From Hyphomicrobiales bacterium (GTDB taxonomy: Bacteria > Pseudomonadota > Alphaproteobacteria > Rhizobiales > Methyloligellaceae), in assembly GCA_021775575.1 (NCBI GenBank), contig JAJFHO010000088.1, positions 1-35,091 of the forward strand: 35,091 nucleotides of DNA, written 5' to 3'. Position numbers and translations under genes: made by a program. The notes beneath the pieces are model-generated. The model was not told the origin of the DNA. It saw only the letters and a program-made list of their open reading frames with translations, and did not search any database. Positions 16,363 to 23,425 of this stretch are shown one piece after another (position 1 is the first letter of the stretch; every line of letters begins with the position of its first letter).

Positions 16363-16469
16363 TATTTTTTTCTTCCCGCGTCCCAAGAGCGGCGCCGGAT
16401 ATCATCGGCACTTTTGCGCTCCATGGCCGGAAGCCCTTTTTTGGTTTTTGAAATATCATTCTGAGAAAA

Positions 16470-16664
16470 TTAGTGACAGGGGAAGGCCAGCGAGTGCCGC
16501 ACGTCATGGGCCGCGTTATGCACCGCGGACGTTTGTACGAAGCCAGCGCCAAACAGGAAGACCATCCCCAACAAAAAAGCGGTGGCAAGCTGCACCGGAG
16601 TCGATATCGTCGCCGAAGCCGTTGTGGCCTGCATGTTGGCGGTGGTTGAATTATGATTTGCCAT
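16470..16664 (-). CDS. cbtB: CbtB cobalt-transport subunit, copy 2
   Basis: 64 aa, one membrane span (VQLATAFLLGMVFLFGAGFV) followed by a His-rich C-terminus, AVHNAAHDVRHSLAFPCH, the hallmark of CbtB. Predicted to work with CbtA in cobalt uptake. Almost the same protein is encoded on the other side of cbtA; the C-terminal 40 residues differ at about one position (FLFGA/FLYGA). GGAGAAAAAACC precedes the ATG. Confidence 0.9.
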   Translation of the reverse strand: MANHNSTTANMQATTASATISTPVQLATAFLLGMVFLFGAGFVQTSAVHNAAHDVRHSLAFPCH

Positions 16665-16682
16665 GGTTTTTTCTCCTATGGA

Positions 16683-17453
16683 TCAATCCGACGGCGTTAG
16701 AATTCGAGGTATTGTCCAGACGGAAATGAGTCCCAGCGTGAGCCAAAGCGCACCGTTGGCGATTGCTGTTGCACCGATGAATTGCCGGGCGAGTTCCGTC
16801 AGTTCGGCAGCGGCAGCCGGTGGCTGGCCTGCGAACATTTCCGTGTGTGGATGCGGGGCACCCACCAGGTGTGGCAGCACGAGCAATATGAGAAATGCCC
16901 AGCGCCATGGTGATTTTCCGAAAGCGGCTCCTGCGAGCCCTGCTGCCGTGCATACCACGGCAAATAGCCACCATGCCTGGCGACTTTCCAGGGGCGCCGC
17001 TGCCGCGCCCGGGATTTCGGGCGGAAGACCCAGCGCCGGCGCCACGAAAAAGGCGGCATATCCCGCAACGCCCCAGAGTAGCCCGTGACGCCAGTCAAGC
17101 TTGTTTGCGGCGTTGAGCCTGAGTGACGCGACCATCGCAGCCAATACCAGCAAGGCCAAACCGGTCGCGCTCAACATATTCGACAAGAGCGTAAAGCCCG
17201 TCCGCTCGGCTCCGTCCGCCGGCGCCCACGCGTCTGCATCATGCTCATGGCCACCATGATCATGAGCCGCATGGTCATGGGCCTGAGCGGCCTGGCCCGC
17301 TTTCTCGGCGGCCGGTGCTGCCGCAGGCTCGCCTTCAAAACGCTCCGCACTCTGAATGATCGGAATAACCTGCAACAGCTGGACGCCGGTCAGCAATATT
17401 CCCGACAGCGCACCGACCAGTAACGCATAGAGTACGATACGACGGAAAATCAT
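16683..17453 (-). CDS. cbtA: CbtA cobalt transporter
   Basis: 256 aa with about six membrane spans (IVLYALLVGALSGILLTGV at the start; later LLSNMLSATGLALLVLAAMV, LLWGVAGYAAFFVAPALGL, WWLFAVVCTAAGLAGAAF, FLILLVLPHLVGA, GALWLTLGLISVWTI). CbtA is the proposed partner of CbtB in cobalt import. Between spans 1 and 2 is a strongly His-rich loop (AHDHAAHDHGGHEHD), likely a metal-collecting site. HPHTEMF in the C-terminal half is another possible ligand cluster. It sits between two cbtB genes inside the thiocyanate hydrolase operon, which fits the cobalt need of that enzyme. No cobalamin riboswitch is seen upstream. Confidence 0.9.
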   Translation of the reverse strand: MIFRRIVLYALLVGALSGILLTGVQLLQVIPIIQSAERFEGEPAAAPAAEKAGQAAQAHDHAAHDHGGHEHDADAWAPADGAERTGFTLLSNMLSATGLALLVLAAMVASLRLNAANKLDWRHGLLWGVAGYAAFFVAPALGLPPEIPGAAAAPLESRQAWWLFAVVCTAAGLAGAAFGKSPWRWAFLILLVLPHLVGAPHPHTEMFAGQPPAAAAELTELARQFIGATAIANGALWLTLGLISVWTIPRILTPSD

Positions 17454-17473
17454 AACCCAATCTCCTGTTCAAT

Positions 17474-17668
17474 CTAGTGACAGGGAAACGCCAGCGAGTG
17501 ACGCACGTCATGGGCGGCGTTATGCACAGCGGACGTCTGCACGAAACCAGCGCCATACAGGAACACCATTCCCAACAAGAAAGCGGAGAAGAGCTGTACA
17601 GGTTTCGAAATAGTTGTCGAAACAGTTGCGGTTTGCATGGTTGTAGCAGTCGACGCTTGGTTCTTCAT
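17474..17668 (-). CDS. cbtB: CbtB cobalt-transport subunit, copy 1
   Basis: 64 aa; a Thr-rich N-terminus, one membrane span (VQLFSAFLLGMVFLYGAGFV) and the CbtB tail AVHNAAHDVRHSLAFPCH. It ends 20 bases before cbtA. A near-duplicate follows cbtA, and the two genes are clearly alike at DNA level, so they come from a recent duplication. AGGAGAAAGTACCC precedes the ATG. Confidence 0.9.
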   Translation of the reverse strand: MKNQASTATTMQTATVSTTISKPVQLFSAFLLGMVFLYGAGFVQTSAVHNAAHDVRHSLAFPCH

Positions 17669-17759
17669 GGGTACTTTCTCCTGATATTAAACAGCATTAT
17701 TTCAATACTACTGGTGAAATGCCTGCCAATAATTTCTCCAGCCCCGGGTCCCATTGGAT

Positions 17760-18602
17760 CTATTCCTCACGCACCCAGCTATATTTCTCGATCATTTTCA
17801 TAAAGCTGAAATCGAGCGCAAAACCAATGACGCCGATTACGACAACCACCGCTGCCAGAAAATCATATTCGAGCGTGTCGCGTGCGTCGTTGATGGAGTA
17901 GCCGAGACCCGACGTAACGCCCAGATACTCCGCGGGCACCAAAACAATCCAGGCAACACCCAGCGCAAGGCGGATACCGGTCAACACATCCTGGGCAATG
18001 GCCGGCAGGACAATGATAAACAGCATATGCCAGGCCTTGGCGCCCAGATTTCTTGCGACGCGGAACCACGCAGGGTCCACCTTCCGTAGCCCGTTTGCGG
18101 TCGCGAATGTCACCGGCCACACCGCAGCGATGGCGATGAGGAATATGATCGCAGCGTCCCAGGTATCAAAAGCCAACACCGCGATTGGCATCCACGCCAA
18201 CGGAGAAATCATCCGCAGGAACTGAAACGGGATATTCGTCGTCGAACGCATCAGTCGGCTGCCGCCGATGATAATGCCAAGCGGCAAGCCTAGCCCACAG
18301 GCCCAAAGGAGACCCACGCCGATCCGATAAAGGCTTGGCAGGACCATCACCACAATTTCCCCCTGCACGACCATGTCTATCAATCGTGACAGTGTCGGGC
18401 CCGGGGCAAAGTCGGCAAAGGAGGCGGTATCGGGGTTGGACGCAATGAGCCAGCCGCCCAACCACCAAACCGCGAGCAGGCAGGAAACGCCGACAGTCGT
18501 CGGTCCGACCGCGTTCACCACCGCCAGGAAACAACCCCTGACGGTGGTGCCCGTGCACTCATCGGGCTGGGCGATTGGATCGATTGCCTTGATCTCGCTC
18601 AC
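17760..18602 (-). CDS. ABC transporter permease (SsuC/TauC/NrtB type)
   Basis: 280-aa BPD-type permease with about six spans (VGVSCLLAVWWLGGWLIA, a span ending GLGLPLGIIIGG, IIFLIAIAAVWPVTFATA, MLFIIVLPAIAQDVL, VAWIVLVPAEYLGV, FLAAVVVVIGVIGFALDFSF). The cytoplasmic EAA-like loop is seen at VARNLGAKAWHMLFIIVLPAI. Family members import anions such as taurine, sulfonates, nitrate and bicarbonate/cyanate. It overlaps the substrate-binding-protein gene by four bases (ATGA), showing translational coupling. Placed between the thiocyanate hydrolase and cobalt genes, it most plausibly imports thiocyanate, which is an inference. Confidence 0.88.
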   Translation of the reverse strand: MSEIKAIDPIAQPDECTGTTVRGCFLAVVNAVGPTTVGVSCLLAVWWLGGWLIASNPDTASFADFAPGPTLSRLIDMVVQGEIVVMVLPSLYRIGVGLLWACGLGLPLGIIIGGSRLMRSTTNIPFQFLRMISPLAWMPIAVLAFDTWDAAIIFLIAIAAVWPVTFATANGLRKVDPAWFRVARNLGAKAWHMLFIIVLPAIAQDVLTGIRLALGVAWIVLVPAEYLGVTSGLGYSINDARDTLEYDFLAAVVVVIGVIGFALDFSFMKMIEKYSWVREE

Positions 18603-19864
18603 AGCTTCAGGATCTCCGTACGATTGAACGGATCGGCGGGATTGACGCTGGGATCCTTTTTCCAGTCCGGATATTTAGCGAGCGCCGCCTTCACATGCCT
18701 ATAGTCGACCAGATCTTTGGCGACGAAGTTGGGATCAAGGTCTTTCAGGAAGGTCGTATTGCCACTGACCACAGACTTGTTCATCTCTTCGACGATGAGC
18801 CTGGTGGCAGACGGATAAGGCCAAGGCGAGAAATCGATACGGCCGTTACCCCAATCAGCATGTTTGATTGCGTCCGGGGCCTCATAGTCCTTGTCGTCAT
18901 AATACGTCATCGCCCGTTCCACGACCTTACCCGGCATCGGAAGATATTTTTTGCCGTCACGCGACAGCATATGCGCGACTTCCTTTTTGTTCTGCGAAGC
19001 GTAGACCGATGCGCGGACCACCGCATTGATGACCTTCTGCGTCCATTCCGGTTTCTTTGCCGTCACTTGCTCGTTCATGCACACGACACAACAGGGATGG
19101 TTCTTCCAGATATCGCCGGTAAAGCGCAGCATAACGGCGCCGGCCTTGAGTTCACCCATGGCGTTGAACGGTTCCGCGACAATGTATGCGTCGATCTTTT
19201 TGGCAGCCAGAGCGGGTGGCATATCCGGCGGCGGCATGACCTGCAGGTTGACCTCTTTTGGTCCGAGCGGGTCGCCCTGGGCTTTGATAACGGCCTGGAG
19301 ACCGCTTTGGCGCAGGGCGTATTGCAGCACAATATTGTGCATGGAATACCAATAGGGAACGGCCACCTGTTTGCCCGCCAACTGGGACCACTCTGTCACA
19401 CCCGTATGCTTGCCGACAACGAGGCCGGAACCGTTGGTGTGCGCCCAAGCCATGACCTTGACCGGGAATTTATTGTTGTAGCGCATCCAAACGGGGATCG
19501 GCTTGAGCAAATGAACCAGGTTGAATTTACCCGACGCGAACGCTTCAACCAGCGGCGACCAGCCGCGGATCAAGGTCGGACGCTCCGCCTCCAAACCCTC
19601 GTCTTTGAAAAATCCCATGCCATGGGCCGTCAGCAAGGCTGTGGCGTCGGTGATCGGTATATAACCGATACGCACAACGTCATCATCGGGTGCGGCGTGA
19701 GCCAAATTGGCAAGGCCCGGTATCATAGATGCGGCGCCAGCGAGCGCACCGGCTGCCATCATATCAAGCGTATTTCTCCGGGTGAAATCCGAGCTGAAAT
19801 AATCGTCATCCCAACTTAGATCATCTGGGTCCACGGCTTTGTCGTCTTTTTTATGATCTGCCAT
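18599..19864 (-). CDS. ABC transporter substrate-binding protein (NrtA/TauA-like)
   Basis: 421 aa from the ATG preceded by GGGAGGAATTAGAACT; the longer open frame upstream overlaps the ATPase gene and is rejected. The N-terminus has 25 acidic/polar residues, then TRRNTLDMMAAGALAGAASM and a segment ending LANLAHAAP, a Tat-like twin-arginine signal (Arg29-Arg30). The mature part begins VRIGYIPITDATALLTAHGM, typical of NMT1/THI5-like and NrtA-type receptors; KHTGVTEWSQLAGKQVAVPY and KKIDAYIVAEPFNAM are domain-closure segments. The Cys pair in HPCCVVCMNE is notable. It probably delivers an anion, plausibly thiocyanate, to the permease. Confidence 0.87.
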   Translation of the reverse strand: MADHKKDDKAVDPDDLSWDDDYFSSDFTRRNTLDMMAAGALAGAASMIPGLANLAHAAPDDDVVRIGYIPITDATALLTAHGMGFFKDEGLEAERPTLIRGWSPLVEAFASGKFNLVHLLKPIPVWMRYNNKFPVKVMAWAHTNGSGLVVGKHTGVTEWSQLAGKQVAVPYWYSMHNIVLQYALRQSGLQAVIKAQGDPLGPKEVNLQVMPPPDMPPALAAKKIDAYIVAEPFNAMGELKAGAVMLRFTGDIWKNHPCCVVCMNEQVTAKKPEWTQKVINAVVRASVYASQNKKEVAHMLSRDGKKYLPMPGKVVERAMTYYDDKDYEAPDAIKHADWGNGRIDFSPWPYPSATRLIVEEMNKSVVSGNTTFLKDLDPNFVAKDLVDYRHVKAALAKYPDWKKDPSVNPADPFNRTEILKL

Positions 19865-19883
19865 AGTTCTAATTCCTCCCTTT

Positions 19884-20780
19884 TTATACTTGTGGGGCCC
19901 CGGCCAGCACGTTGCTGTAGCCGGGTTCGGACGTGATTCCTTCCTTGTTGTCCCGCTCATGCCCTTTAAGCGGACTCGTTTCCGTAACATCAGAGGCTTC
20001 GGAGTCCTCGTCGGACATCGCACCGGCCACGTCTTCGAATTCCTTTTGAAGACTGGCAGTGGCCTTCTCGTAGGCTGGCCCTGCCTGCAATCGATCTTTG
20101 TCGCTCAGCTCGATCGCTACATCACTGCGTGCGCGGCCCGGATTGGCCGACATGACAATTGCCCTATCGGCCATGATCGCGGCCTCGCTGATGTCGTGCG
20201 TAACAAGGACAACCGTGATGCCGATTTCACTTGAGATGCGGCGCATGTCGCGCTGCAGTGCCGAACGGGTAAACGTGTCGAGCGAGGAAAAGGGTTCATC
20301 AAGAAAAAGCACTTCAGGATGCACCGCCAGCGAGCGCGCCAGCGCAACGCGTTGCTGCTGTCCGCCGGACAGATCCTGGACGTTGCGGTCGGCGAAGTCG
20401 CCAAGTTCCACCAGTTCAAGAAGCTCGGGAACCCGTGTTTTTGCTTCAGCCTTACGGCCGATGAAGCGGAGGCCAAGTGCCACACTCTGGCTCACCGTCA
20501 TCCAGGGATAGAGCGATGCCTGCTGGAACATTACGATCCATTTTGGCGATGGCGCCTTCACAACCTGTCCATCGATACGTATCTCACCCTGGGTTGGAAG
20601 GAGGAGACCCGCCATGAGGTTGAGAAGCGTTGACTTGCCGCAGCCTGAGCGTCCGACCAATGCCGTAGTCTGGCAGGGCTGGACTTCAAAATTGATGCTT
20701 TCGATGGCATTCATTTGCCCGTGGCGATACCGATGAGTGACATCCAAGACTTCGATATGCCCACCACGAAATCCCGTCAT
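19884..20780 (-). CDS. ABC transporter ATP-binding protein (NrtD/SsuB/TauB type)
   Basis: 298 aa. Walker A GRSGCGKST (43-51), Q-loop near FQQASLYPW (85-93), signature LSGGQQQR (137-144), Walker B VLFLDEPFSSLD (157-168) and the H-loop VTHD are all intact. The C-terminal 60 residues are a polar tail rich in Asp/Glu/Ser (SDEDSEASDVTETSP), longer than in usual SsuB/TauB proteins. It ends 19 bases before the binding-protein gene, so ATPase, binding protein and permease form one unit. Confidence 0.92.
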   Translation of the reverse strand: MTGFRGGHIEVLDVTHRYRHGQMNAIESINFEVQPCQTTALVGRSGCGKSTLLNLMAGLLLPTQGEIRIDGQVVKAPSPKWIVMFQQASLYPWMTVSQSVALGLRFIGRKAEAKTRVPELLELVELGDFADRNVQDLSGGQQQRVALARSLAVHPEVLFLDEPFSSLDTFTRSALQRDMRRISSEIGITVVLVTHDISEAAIMADRAIVMSANPGRARSDVAIELSDKDRLQAGPAYEKATASLQKEFEDVAGAMSDEDSEASDVTETSPLKGHERDNKEGITSEPGYSNVLAGAPQV

Positions 20781-20841
20781 ATTCTATGTCCCACGCGTTC
20801 GATTGAAGGTCTTTGCATTTCCACTATCCGGCTTTATTGCG

Positions 20842-20862
20842 GACGCAGGCGATTGCTGCGTC
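20842..20862. repeat. Inverted repeat in the ABC operon leader
   Basis: GACGCAG and CTGCGTC form a perfect 7-bp stem with a 7-base loop, 60 bases upstream of the ATPase start. On the plus strand it is followed by TTCTCTTG; on the minus strand no T-run follows. It could be an operator, an mRNA hairpin or chance. Confidence 0.35.
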
Positions 20863-21005
20863 TTCTCTTGTTAGGAGGAGGTGAATCGGCTGTCGGGTAA
20901 AACAGACGATTTATGCGTCAAGCCGGCAAATCGCCGATAGCACTGGGCTGATAGAGCTCCGGGAACCGCATCGAAGACAGCGAATTTGTCGCCGCACATG
21001 CCTCC
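20863..21005. other. Leader/spacer between the repeat array and the transporter genes
   Basis: Part of the 470-base gap in the otherwise compact minus-strand operon. No coding frame is convincing. A plus-strand AGGAGGAGG at 20873-20881 is not followed by a useful reading frame. A secondary promoter for the transporter genes could lie here, but none was recognised. Confidence 0.3.
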
Positions 21006-21160
21006 GGATTACGCCTGTGCTTTTCGCGCTCGAATGCCGTCGCATCACGTGCTGGCTTGGCGCTTCTGTCCTCCCTTTTCCTCCCTAAAAACTTGCCAGC
21101 AGCTATTGAGCCGGTCGCCGACTTTCTTCATTCGGCTAGCAAGTTCGTCCTCACCTATCT
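21006..21160 (-). pseudogene. Degenerate direct-repeat copy of the P15K gene 3' end
   Basis: Begins with GGATTacgcctgtgc and is a diverged copy of the adjacent 21161-21316. On the minus strand it encodes GEDELASRMKKVGDRLNSC, closely parallel to the true C-terminus DEDELASTMKKVGQRLNSC, but the stop after Cys is replaced by TGG and no upstream body of the gene exists. It includes the 3' flank as well as coding sequence. The first 65 bases differ at about seven positions from the other copy. Confidence 0.75.
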
Positions 21161-21316
21161 GGATTGCGCCTGTGCTTTTCGCACTTGAATGCCGTCACAT
21201 CTCGTTCTGGCTTGGCGCTTCTATCTTTACGTTCCCCCCGTCCGAAACCATGCTAGCAGCTGTTAAGCCGTTGACCGACCTTCTTCATTGTGCTGGCAAG
21301 TTCGTCCTCATCCATA
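21161..21316. repeat. Direct repeat, second unit (3' end of P15K gene and flank)
   Basis: Head-to-tail partner of the preceding repeat, starting GGATTgcgcctgtgc. It contains the last 20 or so codons of the P15K-like gene plus about 90 bases of its downstream flank. The mismatches in the coding part are mostly silent or conservative, which suggests that both copies were once part of functional genes. Confidence 0.75.
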
Positions 21317-21642
21317 ATGCCGCGCTTGATCATCGAATGGGCCAAGGCCAGGAGCTGCCGCTCCGGGAAAGGGATGTCCGCGTAAAGTTCGTCGGACAAC
21401 TCATCCTCTTCCCAACGGCGCTCCAGCAGTGGCAGCGCACAATCCTCAGCGGCGAGCATATCGCAGGTGCCGTCCATATTGACCTTCCAGGGAGGGAGGG
21501 GATTGTCTACGCCATATTGCTCGCATAGATCCTCCCAGACCCTTCCCTCGGTCCGGACTTTCTCAAGCAGTCCGATCGGTGACGTGTCCAAGTCCGGCAA
21601 TGTCTGCCCAGTTTCCGTTTCATTTTGGTCAGAGGTTGTCAT
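21253..21642 (-). CDS. P15K-like thiocyanate hydrolase cobalt chaperone/activator
   Basis: 129 aa, located directly after scnC, where Thiobacillus thioparus carries P15K, the protein that promotes cobalt insertion into thiocyanate hydrolase. The sequence has the NHase-activator/NHase-beta-N-terminus look: WEDLCEQYGVDNPLPPWK in the middle and FPERQLLALAHSMIKRGIMD then DEDELASTMKKVGQR at the end. CDMLAAEDCALPLLERRW supplies two cysteines that could handle metal. The ribosome binding site TAGGAGCGG overlaps the scnC stop codon. Its 3' end is duplicated just downstream. Confidence 0.85.
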   Translation of the reverse strand: MTTSDQNETETGQTLPDLDTSPIGLLEKVRTEGRVWEDLCEQYGVDNPLPPWKVNMDGTCDMLAAEDCALPLLERRWEEDELSDELYADIPFPERQLLALAHSMIKRGIMDEDELASTMKKVGQRLNSC

Positions 21643-21651
21643 TGCCCGCTC

Positions 21652-22365
21652 CTAATGGTGTGGCACCGGGTTGACTGCCGGGTGAACCGGGAGCTTGACA
21701 TTCGCCGTCACCCCTGGCGTCGGCATAGCCACACCGATCAGGCAATCCCGGGTCACGATCTCGGTCAGCTGATCTTCACTCCAGCCCTCAGTCCCCTCGG
21801 GCCGCACCGGCAGCACGATAAACCGGGACTTCTGGTTGGAGTCTTCCACCCGAACCTCAACGTCCGAGGGGAGTATCAGGCCGAACTCGGTCAGCACCTG
21901 GCGCGGATAACGAACCAGCCGGCGGCGATAGTTTGGCGTCCGATACCATTCCGGCGACTGTCCGAGGATAGGCCGCGGGTAGCAGGAACACAGCGTGCAC
22001 ACAACCACATGCTTCAGGGTTGGCGTGTCTTCGAGAACGCGCAGATTGCAATAGTCACTTGGCGTGCCGAATTGGGTCGGCATGTCTTTGACCCAATCGA
22101 CACCGACTTCCAGGCTGGCCTTGACGCCATCCTCCACGGCGAGCTTCTTGAACTCCGGATCAAGCCACGCCTTGGCAACCAGCCGGGCGGCTGGCAGCGG
22201 TCCGAGGGTATGGACATACTCCGTCCACCGCCGATGGTCTTCGGCACTGAAAAGACCCTTCTCAATAGCAAGCTCGCGTACGGCGACTTCCAAAATTTCG
22301 AATTCGCTGACTTCATCGACCATTGGCGCCGGCTCGTGCCGATGATCCCCGTCCTTCTTAGCCAT
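21652..22365 (-). CDS. scnC: Thiocyanate hydrolase gamma subunit
   Basis: About 237 aa from the ATG (MAKKDGDHRHEPAPMVDEVS); a TTG 11 codons upstream is the alternative. Homologous to the NHase alpha subunit and carries the metal-binding claw CTLCSC (Cys123, Cys126, Ser127, Cys128); the Thr in V-C-T-L-C-S-C marks the cobalt type. The following CYPRPILGQSPEWYRTPNY, with Arg where nitrile hydratases usually have Trp (CYPWP), points to thiocyanate hydrolase. The enzyme converts SCN- and water to COS and NH3 in the cytoplasm (established for T. thioparus, where ScnC is 243 aa). Two Cys of the claw are expected to be oxidised to sulfinate and sulfenate. Gene order scnB-scnA-scnC matches the known operon. 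Confidence 0.95.
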   Translation of the reverse strand: MAKKDGDHRHEPAPMVDEVSEFEILEVAVRELAIEKGLFSAEDHRRWTEYVHTLGPLPAARLVAKAWLDPEFKKLAVEDGVKASLEVGVDWVKDMPTQFGTPSDYCNLRVLEDTPTLKHVVVCTLCSCYPRPILGQSPEWYRTPNYRRRLVRYPRQVLTEFGLILPSDVEVRVEDSNQKSRFIVLPVRPEGTEGWSEDQLTEIVTRDCLIGVAMPTPGVTANVKLPVHPAVNPVPHH

Positions 22366-22412
22366 CTGCTTTACTCTCTCTCTAATTCTGTCCTGCAATC
22401 ATTAGGATCGTT

Positions 22413-22781
22413 CTATGCGGACTCCAGCCAACGCTCCGACAGCTCAGTTTCCAGAGTGTCACTCTCGTATGCAGCGGGATATTCAGGCCAAAGATCCTTT
22501 TGTCGGAAAATCAGGCTGTAGAACCATTCGGGACTTTCCGTGTTATCCCAGGCCTCGTCTTCCGCGGCGGGGCTTTCATAGACCAACGCGGCGACAACAG
22601 CGGGCGCACCGCGCGTGTACATTTGGCAGCGGGTATAAAAAATGTCTGGCAGGTTCTTGATCTTGACCTTGTCGCCGACCTTGAACTTCGGCGCACCGGC
22701 CTCGCCCTTGAAGCACTGGGGATCGCCGATCCCGGTGGCTTTCTTGACGTGGTGATCTCTGTCGTAATGTGGCTTACTCAT
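22413..22781 (-). CDS. scnA: Thiocyanate hydrolase alpha subunit
   Basis: 122 aa (T. thioparus ScnA is 126). Corresponds to the C-terminal half of the NHase beta subunit: an SH3-like barrel seen at PKFKVGDKVKIKNLPDIFYT and later WFYSLIFRQKDLWPEY. It packs against ScnB and ScnC in the (alpha-beta-gamma)4 enzyme. GAGGAAACACG precedes the ATG; the gene begins 24 bases after scnB. The split of the beta subunit into two genes is the defining difference from nitrile hydratase operons. Confidence 0.93.
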   Translation of the reverse strand: MSKPHYDRDHHVKKATGIGDPQCFKGEAGAPKFKVGDKVKIKNLPDIFYTRCQMYTRGAPAVVAALVYESPAAEDEAWDNTESPEWFYSLIFRQKDLWPEYPAAYESDTLETELSERWLESA

Positions 22782-22805
22782 CGTGTTTCCTCGACCTCAT
22801 CAATC

Positions 22806-23243
22806 CTATTGATTGTCATGACGCTTTTTGACTTCATCAATCTTGTTGACCAATTCCGTTAGCGTGCAGAACTGTTTATCGACCATAATCAGCGCGGCGG
22901 TCATCAACCACCGACCGTAATAGGGCAGACCCAGATATATGGTCTGGCCGACATCAACATTTTGCCGACGGCGCCTCTCCTCGGCGTTCCAGACCCCGCG
23001 CCAAGCCAGACATTCGCAAGTCGCGAAGGTATTCAGCTCCCAAATTTCTTCTTCTTTTTCTTCATATTGGATCGGCACATCCGGTTCACCGCCGACATCA
23101 TGCGCACTTCGCGTATACGCTCTGTAATGCTCGTTATCGACGTGATCGGGATATGGCGCATGCTGCGGCTGATGCAGAGCCGGCTGAAGCTGGCCGACCA
23201 AGTCGAGATGCCGCATCACTTTTTGCCTGGTGGACGATGACAT
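22806..23243 (-). CDS. scnB: Thiocyanate hydrolase beta subunit
   Basis: 145 aa (T. thioparus ScnB is 157). Equivalent to the N-terminal half of the NHase beta subunit, with AHDVGGEPDVPIQYEEKEEE, the helical segment around EIWELNTFATCECLAWRGVW and a C-terminal TLTELVNKIDEVKKRH. First gene of the long minus-strand operon. GGAGG lies 11 bases before the ATG. It is divergent from the LysR regulator gene, so its promoter lies in the shared 182-base region. Confidence 0.92.
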   Translation of the reverse strand: MSSSTRQKVMRHLDLVGQLQPALHQPQHAPYPDHVDNEHYRAYTRSAHDVGGEPDVPIQYEEKEEEIWELNTFATCECLAWRGVWNAEERRRRQNVDVGQTIYLGLPYYGRWLMTAALIMVDKQFCTLTELVNKIDEVKKRHDNQ

Positions 23244-23425
23244 TAGGCTGGAACCCTCCGTTTATATATGCCTGGCGAGCCTTCCTGCGCTTCACGCCAG
23301 ATCGGCTCTTGAGAAATCGGAAAACACCGTATTTTTGAATCTTTCTTTTGACCTATCAATGATTTTATTGAATGTGGTACTATAAGTCTAAGTGTTATTT
23401 GTTATTAAACTTATAGGAATTTCCT
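23244..23425. promoter_or_regulatory. scn/lysR divergent control region with palindromes
   Basis: An AT-rich divergent intergenic region. It contains a perfect 7-bp inverted repeat TATAAGT (23381-23387) / ACTTATA (23409-23415), a TCAAT/ATTGA pair around 23356-23371, and a compact palindrome ATAGGA-ATT-TCCTAT (23413-23427) that overlaps the ribosome binding site and start codon of the regulator. LysR-type regulators usually bind such dyads between divergent promoters, so this is the best candidate operator for thiocyanate or cyanate control and autorepression. Core promoter boxes were not assigned. Confidence 0.6.

Noticed and set aside
17669-17759. Cobalamin riboswitch before the cobalt genes
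   Set aside because: The gap is only 91 bases and lacks the B12-box-like conserved segments.
18695-19819. Plus-strand open frame of 374 codons
   Set aside because: Fully antisense to the substrate-binding protein gene, which has clear family motifs and a good ribosome binding site.
21625-22521. Plus-strand open frame of 298 codons
   Set aside because: Antisense to scnC, whose CTLCSC motif and gene order are decisive.
21652-23243. Nitrile hydratase operon
   Set aside because: The beta subunit is split into two genes in the order N-half, C-half, alpha-like, subunit lengths match ScnB/ScnA/ScnC, the gamma subunit has CYPRP instead of CYPWP, and no amidase is nearby.
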